Source of the DNA: Candidatus Enterococcus leclercqii
GTDB lineage: Bacteria > Bacillota > Bacilli > Lactobacillales > Enterococcaceae
Assembly (NCBI RefSeq): GCF_009933135.1
Contig: NZ_MAEH01000014.1
Coordinates: forward strand, 62,001-126,000
Reading direction: 5' to 3'
DNA length: 64,000 bases
Numbering within the stretch: the stretch's first letter is position 1; every line of letters begins with the position of its first letter. Shown one piece after another: positions 50,765 through 59,635 of the stretch. Made by a program: the position numbers and the translations under genes. The notes under the pieces were generated by a model. That model did not search any database and was not told where the DNA came from. It saw only the letters and a list, made by a program, of their open reading frames with translations.

Positions 50765-52288
50765 ATGCCAATTACAAGTATTATTGAAGCCATCGACAGC
50801 TGGCGCAAGCAAACACCAGAAGCCTTCTGTTACCAAGATGGCACCCTGTCTTATACGTATCGTCAGCTGGGGGATTTCTCAGAAAGATTGGCGGTTCATT
50901 TCGATGAGCAACTGGTGCAAGGTGCGCCGATTATGGTATACGGTGATTTAGAATTTGACATGCCGGCGGTCTTTTTGGCAGCCATCCGCTCTGGTCATGG
51001 CTATATCCCCATCGAAGCTGGCACCCCGAAAGAACGCATCCAGTTGATTCTTGAAGTAGCCCAACCGGCCCTGATTGTCGCCGTCGAAGCTTGGCCGGAT
51101 ATCGAAACGTCAGTGCCTGTGTTGGCAGCAGAACAGTTGCAGGCAATCTTTTCAAAAGCAGTCTCAGAGGATGCGGTTGCACAGTTGACACCTTTACAAC
51201 CGGATGAGACTTGTTACATCATCTTTACCTCGGGGACTACAGGAGTGCCTAAGGGAGTGCAAATCAGTCATGAAAATCTGTTGTCCTTTGTAAATTGGGA
51301 GCTGCAGGATTTCCCTATCGAAAGCGGCATGCGCTTTATGTGTCAGGCACCGTTTTCCTTTGATTTGTCCGTGATGGATTTGTATCCGGCGTTGTGCTCT
51401 GGCGGAACATTGGTACCGATGAAAAAAGCGGTTATCGAAGATTTCAAAGAACTCTTTGTCCGGCTACCGGAAATGCAGTTGGATGTCTGGGTCTCCACGC
51501 CTTCATTCATGGATATTTGCCTGATGGAACAGACCTTTAATGAAAAGACAGTTCCAACGCTGAAGGTCTTTTTATTCTGTGGCGAAGAGTTGACCAAGCA
51601 GACGGCCAAGACGTTGTTGGAACGTTTTCCTAACAGTCAGATTTTCAATACCTATGGACCCACAGAGACGACAGTAGCTATTTCAGGTGTTCAGGTAACG
51701 CCGGAAATTTTGACAGCCTCTGACCGGATTCCTATCGGGTATGTTAAAACAGACACCCGCGTGGTAATCATGGAAAAAGAGCAAGCGTTGCCTCAAGGAG
51801 AAGTCGGTGAGATTGTGATTGCAGGGCCCAGTGTCTCAAAGGGCTACATGAACAATCCTGAAAAAACGGCAGCAGCCTTCTTTGTCTTTGAGGGACAGCC
51901 TGCTTACCGAACCGGTGATGCCGGACGTTTAGCAGAAGACGGATTGCTATTGTATGAAGGTAGAATGGACTTTCAAGTGAAGCTCCACGGGTTTCGTATT
52001 GAGCTGGAGGACATTGATCACCACCTGACAGAAGTCTCTTATGTTCGTCAAGCCACAGTGGTTCCTAAGTATAAAGAGCATAAGGTGCAACAGCTGGTGG
52101 CATTTATTGTCAAAGATCAAGATCCTTTTGACAAAGAATTCCGTTTGACCAAAGCAATCAAAGAAGAGCTGGCCACACGAGTGATGCCCTACATGATTCC
52201 ACAGCGCTTTGTTTATGTGGATCAGCTGCCCCGAACGGCCAACGGTAAGATTGATCGCAAAGGACTGATTCAAGAGGTGAACAGCTGA
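50765..52288 (+). CDS. dltA: D-alanine--D-alanyl carrier protein ligase
   Basis: A 507-residue adenylation enzyme. Core motif A3 is IIFTSGTTGVPKG (about 155-167), then FNTYGPTE, YRTGDAGR and the C-terminal catalytic Lys in PRTANGKIDR. It activates D-alanine and loads it onto DltC in the cytoplasm. A GCAGGTGAT ribosome-binding site precedes the ATG. The stop overlaps dltB by one base (TGATG). Confidence 0.96.
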   Translation: MPITSIIEAIDSWRKQTPEAFCYQDGTLSYTYRQLGDFSERLAVHFDEQLVQGAPIMVYGDLEFDMPAVFLAAIRSGHGYIPIEAGTPKERIQLILEVAQPALIVAVEAWPDIETSVPVLAAEQLQAIFSKAVSEDAVAQLTPLQPDETCYIIFTSGTTGVPKGVQISHENLLSFVNWELQDFPIESGMRFMCQAPFSFDLSVMDLYPALCSGGTLVPMKKAVIEDFKELFVRLPEMQLDVWVSTPSFMDICLMEQTFNEKTVPTLKVFLFCGEELTKQTAKTLLERFPNSQIFNTYGPTETTVAISGVQVTPEILTASDRIPIGYVKTDTRVVIMEKEQALPQGEVGEIVIAGPSVSKGYMNNPEKTAAAFFVFEGQPAYRTGDAGRLAEDGLLLYEGRMDFQVKLHGFRIELEDIDHHLTEVSYVRQATVVPKYKEHKVQQLVAFIVKDQDPFDKEFRLTKAIKEELATRVMPYMIPQRFVYVDQLPRTANGKIDRKGLIQEVNS

Positions 52289-53493
52289 TGTTATTTCCTC
52301 ATATGATTCCTTATGCTGATCCCACTTATTTTGTAATCCTGGCTGTTGCGCTATTGCCTATGATCGTCGCTTTGTTGTGGAAGGGCAGACGCTTAAACGG
52401 CTATCAAGTGCTGTTGACATTGTTCTTCTTGTACATGAGTTTTGGTGGTAAAGACTGGCATCAGGGAGTTGCACTGATTATCTATGTCTTCTTCCAGACA
52501 CTCTTGGTATGGGGCTATTTCAGGTATCGACAGGAAAAAAACAACAGCAAGGTCTTTTATCTGGCTGTTTTTCTCGCCATCTTGCCATTGGCCATTACGA
52601 AAATCACGCCCTTTTTTTCAGGTGGTGTCGCATCGATTCTGGGCTTTTTGGGAATCAGTTACCTGACATTTAAGTCCGTACAGATGATCATGGAAATTAG
52701 AGACGGCATGATTAAAGAGTACCATCCGTTTCGCTACATCCAGTTCCTGCTGTTTTTCCCCACGATTTCTTCAGGCCCGATTGATCGCTATCGGCGCTTT
52801 GAAAAAGACTTATTGGCAGCACCTGCCCGGGAAAAATACGTTGAGCTGTTGGAAAAAGGCATCCACAATATTTTTCTGGGCTTTTTGTACAAATTCATCA
52901 TTGGCTACTACTTTGGTTCTGTAATGCTACCGGTGGTTTCTCGGGATGCCTTGAGCCACGGCGGTTTATCCTGGGCGCTAGTGGGCTATATGTATGTTTA
53001 CAGTATGTACTTGTTCTTCGACTTTGCCGGTTACAGTTTATTCGCTGTCGGAACCAGTAATCTGATGGGCTATGAAACACCGCCAAACTTCAACAAACCA
53101 TTTTTATCTTGGAACATCAAAGAATTTTGGAATCGTTGGCACATGACCTTGTCCTTTTGGTTTCGGGATTATATCTACATGCGCTTGATGTTCACACTAA
53201 TCAAAAAGAAAACCTTTAAAAGTCGGGTCGTGGCCTCAAATGTCGGTTACTTTGCCTTGTTTATGATTATGGGTGTCTGGCACGGACTGACTTGGTATTA
53301 TCTGTTGTATGGGTTTTATCACGCTCTGTTGATCTGTCTGACAGATGCTTGGCTGCGTTTCAAGAAAAAACACAAAGGTTTGCCGTCAAATCGCATAACT
53401 CATTGGTTGTCGGTATTTCTGACTTTTCAAGCCGTGTGTTTTAGTTTCTTGATTTTTTCCGGCTTTTTAGACAAACTGTTTTTCGGCCGCTAA
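52288..53493 (+). CDS. dltB: D-alanyl transfer protein DltB (MBOAT)
   Basis: A 401-residue polytopic MBOAT-family membrane protein with roughly 11 helices. Conserved FNKPFLSWNIKEFWNRWHMTLSFWFRDYIY and the active-site His in MGVWHGLTWYYLLYG are visible. It passes D-alanine across the membrane from DltC. Translationally coupled to dltA. Confidence 0.96.
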   Translation: MLFPHMIPYADPTYFVILAVALLPMIVALLWKGRRLNGYQVLLTLFFLYMSFGGKDWHQGVALIIYVFFQTLLVWGYFRYRQEKNNSKVFYLAVFLAILPLAITKITPFFSGGVASILGFLGISYLTFKSVQMIMEIRDGMIKEYHPFRYIQFLLFFPTISSGPIDRYRRFEKDLLAAPAREKYVELLEKGIHNIFLGFLYKFIIGYYFGSVMLPVVSRDALSHGGLSWALVGYMYVYSMYLFFDFAGYSLFAVGTSNLMGYETPPNFNKPFLSWNIKEFWNRWHMTLSFWFRDYIYMRLMFTLIKKKTFKSRVVASNVGYFALFMIMGVWHGLTWYYLLYGFYHALLICLTDAWLRFKKKHKGLPSNRITHWLSVFLTFQAVCFSFLIFSGFLDKLFFGR

Positions 53494-53590
53494 TCTAGCA
53501 ACTATCAGAAAAAAGCCGCCAGCATTATTGAAATATTACTGGAAACACTGTTAGCAATTGGTGCAATCAAATAAAAAAGGAGCAATCATC

Positions 53591-53824
53591 ATGGAAGAGA
53601 CAATTTTTGACATTTTAGAAGAAATTACAGGGACTGACGAGGTTCGGGAAAATCCTGATGTGAATCTGTTTGACGAAGGGTTGATGGATTCGATGGCAAC
53701 AGTGCAGCTGTTAGTCGAGATTGACGGCCAATTAGGCGTACAAGTGCCCGTCTCTGAATTTGATCGGACACTGTGGGACACACCGAATAAAATTATTGAA
53801 CAAGTCAAGAAATTGCAGGCTTAG
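53591..53824 (+). CDS. dltC: D-alanyl carrier protein DltC
   Basis: A 77-residue acyl-carrier-like protein. The phosphopantetheine site is Ser34 in GLMDSMATV. An upstream in-frame start exists, but AAAGGAG lies 10 nt before ATG 53591, which gives the family length. A 97-base gap separates it from dltB; dltD follows 2 nt after. Confidence 0.95.
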   Translation: MEETIFDILEEITGTDEVRENPDVNLFDEGLMDSMATVQLLVEIDGQLGVQVPVSEFDRTLWDTPNKIIEQVKKLQA

Positions 53825-53826
53825 TT

Positions 53827-55101
53827 ATGAAAAAAAAGCTATTGTCGATTTTCGGGCCCTTGGTGTTGGCTGGCTTGCTGCTTGCGGCATTGTTCTTTTC
53901 CCCCTTCAAGATCGATGCCGACAATCCTTCTTTGTGGGCCAAAGCCGCCAGCTCCATGTCTGGGAATGTCTTGCGGGGCAATTCCATCAAAAACAACGCC
54001 ATCCGTTCAGGAAAATATGTACCGTTTTTTGGATCTTCTGAATTGAGCCGAATCAGTCCATTTCACCCTTCTGTTCTCGCGCAAAAATATCAAAGAAACT
54101 ATACGCCTTTTCTGTTAGGCGCCCCGGGAACGCAATCTTTGACTCAGTATATGATGATGCAGTCTTTGGGAAGTGATCTGACAAATAAAAAGATCGTCTT
54201 TGTTATTTCCCCTCAGTGGTTTGTCAAAGGTGGCGTGACCAGAGCCTACTTTGATGCGTATTTTTCTGAGTTGCAGACTTATATCTGGGCTTCTGAGATT
54301 CAACAGGTGACGGGGGAGGACCGTTATTTGGCAAAACGCCTGCTGGCTTATGACAAAGTAACCCACGATACGGGTTTGGAAAGCATGCTGCGCTTGATTG
54401 CAGAGGGTACGCCACCTTCTTCACAGCAAAAAGAGTTGGCACAGTTGCATATCAATTTGCTAAACAGAGAAGATGAGCTTTTCAGTGAAGTCGGCTTGAC
54501 CTCCAAACAACAGAGTATCAACAAAGCGGTTGCCCAACTGCCAAAAAATTATGACCCTGTCACTTTAGATGCATTGGCTAGTCGGATTGGGGCGTCAATG
54601 ACGAAAAATAATTCTTTTGGGATTTCAGACCAGTTTTATGACAAGCGCTTGAAACACCAACTGGAAAAACTAAATGATTCTCAACGTCAACTGGATTATC
54701 GTTATTCGGCAGAGTTTTCGGATTTTCAATTGGTGTTGAATCAGTTGGCAGATGTAAATGCCGATGCGTTGTTCATCATCCCGCCAGTCAACGAAAAATG
54801 GTCAGATTTCACAGGATTGTCGCAAAAGATGCTGCAGGAATTTGCGCAAAAGATCAAGTTTCAATTGAATGAGCAAGGATTTCATAACATCGCTGACTTT
54901 ACTGACCGTGCGGCTGAACCTTATTTTATGGAAGATACGATCCATTTGGGTTGGCGAGGTTGGCTAGCGGCTGACCAAGCCATTGCACCGTTTTTGGCAG
55001 ACGGGAAGACAAAGAAAACCACGTATCACCTGCAAGATTATTTCTATTCAAAAGAATGGCAGCAACTTTCTCCAGAACAACTTACGGCTAAGAAACGATG
55101 A
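53827..55101 (+). CDS. dltD: D-alanyl-lipoteichoic acid biosynthesis protein DltD
   Basis: A 424-residue protein with an N-terminal membrane helix (about 5-27) and an extracellular SGNH/GDSL-like domain. FFGSSELSR holds the catalytic Ser, and the C-terminal DTIHLGWRGWLAAD carries the Asp and His. It completes D-alanine transfer to lipoteichoic acid outside the membrane. Start is 2 nt after dltC; ribosome binding is probably by coupling. Confidence 0.96.
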   Translation: MKKKLLSIFGPLVLAGLLLAALFFSPFKIDADNPSLWAKAASSMSGNVLRGNSIKNNAIRSGKYVPFFGSSELSRISPFHPSVLAQKYQRNYTPFLLGAPGTQSLTQYMMMQSLGSDLTNKKIVFVISPQWFVKGGVTRAYFDAYFSELQTYIWASEIQQVTGEDRYLAKRLLAYDKVTHDTGLESMLRLIAEGTPPSSQQKELAQLHINLLNREDELFSEVGLTSKQQSINKAVAQLPKNYDPVTLDALASRIGASMTKNNSFGISDQFYDKRLKHQLEKLNDSQRQLDYRYSAEFSDFQLVLNQLADVNADALFIIPPVNEKWSDFTGLSQKMLQEFAQKIKFQLNEQGFHNIADFTDRAAEPYFMEDTIHLGWRGWLAADQAIAPFLADGKTKKTTYHLQDYFYSKEWQQLSPEQLTAKKR

Positions 55102-55156
55102 GCCACTGGTTAAATACAACTCTTTTTGTCGCTGACACGTAACAGTCGTCGGGGCC

Positions 55157-55480
55157 GCGACAATCGTTGAGTCACCGTCCTTTGAACCGTCTTTTGACGC
55201 GGACAATACCAAACGTGAGGCCCCAAAGCCGATTATCTTCCATTAAAATCACTGGAAGATAATCGGCTTTTCATTGCTAAAAATTTCAAAAGCTGACTGC
55301 CCTTGATTTCATCAAGGGCAGTCAGCCTAATTCACTTTTTCTCTTTATACGTATGGTCATGTTCTTTCTTCGGACTAAGACATCAAGATCGTCACAATTT
55401 TTTCTCGTTCATATACTTTTTAATAATTGTGGTTAAACATCCGCTGTTTAGCACTTGAAAATTACTCAGGTCACATTCCC
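55157..55480 (+). repeat. Intergenic repeat, copy B
   Basis: Shares its 5' part with copy A (GACAATCGTTGAGTCACCGT) and all of it with copy C. Hairpin 1 (55225-55271): GCCGATTATCTTCCA / TGGAAGATAATCGGC. Hairpin 2 (55293-55325): CTGACTGCCCTTGAT-TTC-ATCAAGGGCAGTCAG, a 15-bp perfect stem. The remaining 150 bases on the minus strand match a degraded coding sequence also seen in copy C. Confidence 0.9.
55322..55478 (-). pseudogene. Fragment of an unrecognised gene in repeat copy B
   Basis: The minus strand reads ECDLSNFQVLNSGCLTTIIKKY, then a one-base frameshift in an A-run near 55400, then DDLDVLVRRKNMTIRIKRKSELG and a stop. It aligns residue by residue to the fragment in copy C with mostly conservative changes (L/I, N/S, K/R, M/I). 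No start codon with a ribosome-binding site is present. I do not recognise the family. Confidence 0.6.
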
Positions 55481-55722
55481 AACGAAAAAAGTATCTGATT
55501 TTGCAACGAGGAAAAAACGAGTCTTTCCGGCGCTTTTGAAGATAGCAAACAGGCTACAACTGCCGTAACACGATAGAATTAGCCACAAAGAAGCGCGCTG
55601 TATAACCTGCTTTTAAGCAGCTAAATGTGCGAGCTCACGGCAACGGTAAAAGCGGGGGTGTTTTTGTGATGAAAGAAGATAAAAAATAACAAAACGGTTT
55701 TTTTCGAAAACGATCTTGTGCA
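55481..55722 (+). other. Gap between repeat B and the pepA promoter
   Basis: About 240 bases with no gene. Several weak AT-rich stems; nothing I can support as a feature. Confidence 0.4.
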
Positions 55723-55731
55723 TGTTATAAT
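55723..55731 (+). promoter_or_regulatory. Extended -10 promoter of pepA
   Basis: TGT-TATAAT, a perfect extended -10, about 200 nt upstream of pepA. The -35 (TTCGAA) is weak. Confidence 0.6.
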
Positions 55732-55930
55732 AGCTTTTGATCAAAGGATCGAAGGATTGTCGCTCTTGGTTTTAAAGCCGGAGCATTGAAGGGATGAAAA
55801 AAGATTGACACAGACCTTTGGCGATTTTATCGGCTACTGTTGGTAAAGCTGCCCAAAAACGGTAACCCTGTCTATTTTTGCTTTTTCCAACAGCAATCAT
55901 TCAGTATATTTTTAAAGGAGCAGATAAACA

Positions 55931-57016
55931 ATGCTTGAACAAAAAGACGAACAACTCTTGATCGATCTGACCAGTGCCAGAGGGGTTCCCGGCAATGAAG
56001 AAGAAGTGCGAGAAATCTTCAAAGCCTATGCCAAACCTTTTGCCGAAGATATTTTCTTCGACGGCCTGGGCAGTGTGATTGCCAAACATGTGGGAGAAGG
56101 CGGCGGTCCGAAGATTTTTATCTCCGGTCATATGGATGAAGTTGGCTTTATGGTCACAAAAATCACTGAAAAAGGGTTTATCGAGTTCCAGACTCTCGGA
56201 GGCTGGTGGGGCCAGGTGATGCTAGCTCAACAAGTGGAAATCAAAACACAAGCCGGAAAATTGATTCATGGTGTCATCGGTTCAAAACCACCGCATGTCT
56301 TGACGCCTGAAGTCCGCAACAAACCTTACGACATCAAAGATATGTTCATTGATATCGGCGCTTCCTCTGCTGAAGAAGCAAAAGGCTGGGGCATTCGACC
56401 TGGAGATATGATTACGCCTTACATCCAATATCAACGTATGAATGACAGTAAATTCTTGCTGGCAAAAGCTTGGGATAATCGTGTCGGCACGGCTGTTTCT
56501 TTGCGAGTATTGGAAAATTTGGCTAATGAAGGGCACCCGAACTGCCTGTTTGCTGCAAGTGATGTGATGGAAGAGGTTGGTTTGCGAGGCGCTCGTACCA
56601 GTACTCATTTGGTAAATCCAGATATCGCTATCGCATTAGATACCGGAACTGCTGGGGATACGCCAGGTATGAGTCCAAAAGAAGCAGATTCCGTATTAGG
56701 GGACGGGCCACAAATTTTGATCTTTGATGCCTCAATGGTTCCTCATAAAAAACTGTTGAATTTTGTAATCAATGTCGCAGAAGAATTGGAAATTCCCTTC
56801 CAATACACAGTGATTGCCGGTGGCGGGACAGACGCAGGTCAGATGCATTTGACTCGCGACGGTGTCCCTTCAGTCGCGATTACAGTACCAGTTCGTTACC
56901 TGCATTCCCACACCTCTGTAATCCATGAAGATGACTACTTGAACACGGTAAAATTGGTGACAGAAGTTGTCCGTCGCTTGGATGATCAAACAGTCGAAGA
57001 ATTGCGTAGCTACTAG
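55931..57016 (+). CDS. pepA: Glutamyl aminopeptidase (M42)
   Basis: A 361-residue M42 family metallo-aminopeptidase. Metal-site motifs are SGHMDEVGFM (about 65-74), AWDNRVG (about 178-184), EEVGLRGA (about 215-222) and a His near the C-terminus in YLHSHTSV. It releases N-terminal Glu or Asp from peptides in the cytoplasm, usually as a large tetrahedral complex. AAAGGAG precedes the ATG. A strong terminator follows. Confidence 0.93.
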   Translation: MLEQKDEQLLIDLTSARGVPGNEEEVREIFKAYAKPFAEDIFFDGLGSVIAKHVGEGGGPKIFISGHMDEVGFMVTKITEKGFIEFQTLGGWWGQVMLAQQVEIKTQAGKLIHGVIGSKPPHVLTPEVRNKPYDIKDMFIDIGASSAEEAKGWGIRPGDMITPYIQYQRMNDSKFLLAKAWDNRVGTAVSLRVLENLANEGHPNCLFAASDVMEEVGLRGARTSTHLVNPDIAIALDTGTAGDTPGMSPKEADSVLGDGPQILIFDASMVPHKKLLNFVINVAEELEIPFQYTVIAGGGTDAGQMHLTRDGVPSVAITVPVRYLHSHTSVIHEDDYLNTVKLVTEVVRRLDDQTVEELRSY

Positions 57017-57038
57017 TTTTAATCTGAATGTAACGATT

Positions 57039-57067
57039 GACCGGGCCACTGTGCCCGGTCTTTTTTT
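57039..57067 (+). terminator. Rho-independent terminator of pepA
   Basis: GACCGGGC / GCCCGGTC perfect 8-bp stem with a 6-nt loop and T7. Confidence 0.9.
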
Positions 57068-57159
57068 GTAACTGCTGTGGTTGGACGAATAGCAGGCTTC
57101 AATGATAAAGTGGATGGGAGCTAATCACTGAAAATTCGAATACAGAAAGGTGCGATTAG

Positions 57160-57900
57160 ATGAAATTGACAGTCTTGGGATGTCTTGGAGCATATCCTTA
57201 TAAAGGACAGGGAACCACAGGATACCTGCTACAGTCGGGAGATTTCAATTTGTTATTGGACTGTGGCAGCACGACATTGGTCAGATTGGAAGAAATTTTG
57301 GATCCGTTGGCGCTGGATGCGGCGATCATCAGCCATTACCATCACGACCATATCGCAGATCTCGGTGTCTTGCAGTATTATTGGCAACTACATCCAAACC
57401 GAGAGCCAAAGAAAGTATTACCGATTTATGGTCATACTTTGGACACGGTTCACTTTGAAGAATTGACCTTGCCAAATGTTACAGAAGGCCGGCCCTATTT
57501 CGAGACGGAACAGTTGGAATTGGGTCCGTTTTCTGTTACATTTATGAAGACGATACATCCGGTTGTTTGCTATGCCATGCGCTTTGTAGAAAATAGTACA
57601 GGTAAAATATTTGTATTCACCGGTGACTCCGGTTACCTGGCAGAATTCTCGGAATTTGCCGCGGAGGCCGATCTGTTTTTGGCGGATACTTATCTGTTTG
57701 CCGGTAATGAACACCACAAAGCCCATTTCACTAGTAAAGAAGCCGGTGAGTTTGCCAAAAAAGCGCAAGTGAAACGTCTGGTTTTGACCCATCTGCCCCA
57801 GTTTGGCGATTTGAACCAACTGCGCAACGAGGCGATTCAGGCTGCGGGAGAAGAAATTCCTGTAGACTTAGCCGAAGTCAAAGGGGTCTTTGAAATCTGA
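57160..57900 (+). CDS. Metallo-beta-lactamase fold hydrolase (YhfI-like)
   Basis: A 246-residue MBL-fold protein. The metal-binding motif SHYHHDHIAD lies near residues 60-69, an Asp in FTGDSGY near 154, and VLTHLPQFGD near the C-terminus. The start MKLTVLGCLGAYPYKGQGTTGYLL resembles RNase Z-like/YhfI proteins. The substrate is unknown. AAAGGTGCG precedes the ATG. It is followed by lplA, 93 nt downstream. Confidence 0.88.
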   Translation: MKLTVLGCLGAYPYKGQGTTGYLLQSGDFNLLLDCGSTTLVRLEEILDPLALDAAIISHYHHDHIADLGVLQYYWQLHPNREPKKVLPIYGHTLDTVHFEELTLPNVTEGRPYFETEQLELGPFSVTFMKTIHPVVCYAMRFVENSTGKIFVFTGDSGYLAEFSEFAAEADLFLADTYLFAGNEHHKAHFTSKEAGEFAKKAQVKRLVLTHLPQFGDLNQLRNEAIQAAGEEIPVDLAEVKGVFEI

Positions 57901-57992
57901 GATGTTCAGCTCTTTGGCGTAAAAAAGATTCGACAAACTAGCCGAATCGACCGGCAAGTTGTCGTCAAAAATCGAATGAGGAGACGATCTGA

Positions 57993-58997
57993 ATGATTTT
58001 TGTACCGAATGAAAATAACGACCCTCGGGTAAATCTGGCTATTGAGCATTTTTTAGTCCATGAAATGCCTTTGGAAGAACCGATTTTACTGTTTTACATT
58101 AACGAACCTTCCATTATTATTGGACGTAATCAAAATACGATTGAAGAGATTAACAAAGATTACGTGGAAGAACACGGCATCCATGTTGTGCGACGTCTTT
58201 CAGGCGGCGGGGCAGTTTATCATGATTTGGGAAATTTGAATTTCAGTTTCATCATGCCCGACGACGGCAACTCATTTAGAGATTTTGAAAAGCTCACGAA
58301 ACCGATCGTGGCAGCACTTCATGAAATGGGTGTCGAAGGGGCACAACTCAAGGGCCGCAACGACTTAGTAATCGATGACATGAAGTTTTCTGGCAATGCG
58401 ATGTACGCTACCAATGGTCGGATGTTTGCTCACGGAACAATCATGTTTGACTCAGATATCAATGAAGTTGTTAATGCATTGAAGGTCAAAAAAGATAAGA
58501 TTGAATCAAAAGGCATCAAATCCATCCGTTCTCGGGTAACGAATATCAAACCGTTTTTGCCGCAAGACAAACAAAACATGACTACCAAAGAATTTCGCCA
58601 GGATATCTTGTTGAAAATCTTTGGTACGGACACTATTGCTGACGTGAAAACCTATGAACTGACAGCTGCCGACTGGGAAAAGATCAATCGTATTTCTGAA
58701 GACTTCTACCGTAATTGGGATTGGAACTACGGCAAATCACCAGAATTCGATATCGAAAAGCAACATCGGTTCCCAATTGGTTCCATCGAAATCCGGTTGA
58801 ATGTGCAGCAAGGTAAAATTACTGATGCCAAGATCTATGGGGACTTTTTCGGACTAGGAGAAGTCAAAGATGTTGAAGAGGCATTGGTGGGCACAAGATA
58901 TGATAAAGAAGCGCTAAAAGCTGTTATTGATGAAATTGACGTGAAAAAATATTTTGGTAATATTGAAAAAGCAGATCTGTTAGAATTAATCTATTAA
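57993..58997 (+). CDS. lplA: Lipoate--protein ligase
   Basis: A 334-residue ligase that activates lipoate with ATP and attaches it to lipoyl domains. The lipoyl-AMP motif RRLSGGGAVYHDLGNLNFSF (about 68-87), the catalytic Lys in DDMKFSGNA, and the C-terminal accessory domain (about 240-334) are present. GAGGAG precedes the ATG. The Gly-rich loop is intact. Immediately followed by repeat copy C. Confidence 0.95.
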   Translation: MIFVPNENNDPRVNLAIEHFLVHEMPLEEPILLFYINEPSIIIGRNQNTIEEINKDYVEEHGIHVVRRLSGGGAVYHDLGNLNFSFIMPDDGNSFRDFEKLTKPIVAALHEMGVEGAQLKGRNDLVIDDMKFSGNAMYATNGRMFAHGTIMFDSDINEVVNALKVKKDKIESKGIKSIRSRVTNIKPFLPQDKQNMTTKEFRQDILLKIFGTDTIADVKTYELTAADWEKINRISEDFYRNWDWNYGKSPEFDIEKQHRFPIGSIEIRLNVQQGKITDAKIYGDFFGLGEVKDVEEALVGTRYDKEALKAVIDEIDVKKYFGNIEKADLLELIY

Positions 58998-58999
58998 CT

Positions 59000-59384
59000 G
59001 CCGTCAAGAGACGGTGACCATCGTCTTATCATCCTCCTGTAAAGGAAATAGTAAACGTAAGCCACAGGGAAGAGGCTGACAGTAGTTGAGTCACCGTCCT
59101 GTGAAGGAAACAATACCAAACGTGAGCCCCCAAAAGCCGACGATCTTCCATTAAAATCATTGGAAGATCGTCGGCTTTTCATTGCTAAAAATTTCAAACA
59201 CAGGCTTTCCTTGATTTCATCAAGCAAGGTCAGCGTCATTCACTTCTCTTGACACGTAGGGTAATGTTCTCTTTTCGGACTAAGACATCAAGATAGTCAA
59301 AGTTTTCTTCATCCGTATACTTTTTATGAATTGTGGTTAAACATCCACTGCTTAGCACTTGGAAATTACTTATGTCACATTCCC
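59000..59384 (+). repeat. Intergenic repeat, copy C, with internal partial duplication
   Basis: Same order as copy B: GAGTCACCGTCCT, hairpin 1 at 59132-59179 (GCCGACGATCTTCCA / TGGAAGATCGTCGGC), hairpin 2 at 59210-59224 (CTTGAT-TTC-ATCAAG, partly decayed), then the coding-like part. The 5' end holds an imperfect duplicate of the first 60 bases (59030-59070 against 59090-59135). GACGGTGAC (59010-59018) and GTCACCGTC (59090-59098) form a perfect inverted repeat. Confidence 0.9.
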
Positions 59385-59388
59385 GTTC
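59236..59388 (-). pseudogene. 50-codon open fragment of an unrecognised gene in repeat copy C
   Basis: Between an in-frame TAG and a TGA the minus strand reads ERECDISNFQVLSSGCLTTI then HKKYTDEENFDYLDVLVRKE then NITLRVKRSE. No start codon with a ribosome-binding site is present, so it looks like the 3' end of a gene. Differences from copy B are largely synonymous or conservative, indicating past selection as protein. The family is not recognised; no signal, membrane or catalytic motif. Confidence 0.6.
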
Positions 59389-59569
59389 CTACGATTAGTC
59401 AAGAGAAAACTCACCTTTCACTTGCTTGCACAAGTGAGTTGAGTCACAGACGTTTGTCCGGTAAAGGAATCCGACTATTGTAGATTGTATCGAATTTTAA
59501 GCTTGAATGACCTGGAGTGGCTGTCTTTTTCTGGGAAGAGGTATTTTATACGACAAGGGACTTTTGCGT

Positions 59570-59598
59570 TTGCCCGTCGGAAAGATTCCCGATACAAT
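59570..59598 (+). promoter_or_regulatory. Promoter of the moxR operon
   Basis: TTGCCC - 17 nt - TACAAT, about 40 nt before the moxR ATG. Confidence 0.65.
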
Positions 59599-59635
59599 AG
59601 GGAAAAGAAGTTGTCTGTGAAAGTGAGGAAATGGC

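Noticed and set aside
58994-59239. 81-codon minus-strand ORF across repeat copy C
   Set aside because: It reads through the palindromic stems in a frame not shared by copy B; the conserved coding-like frame is a different one.
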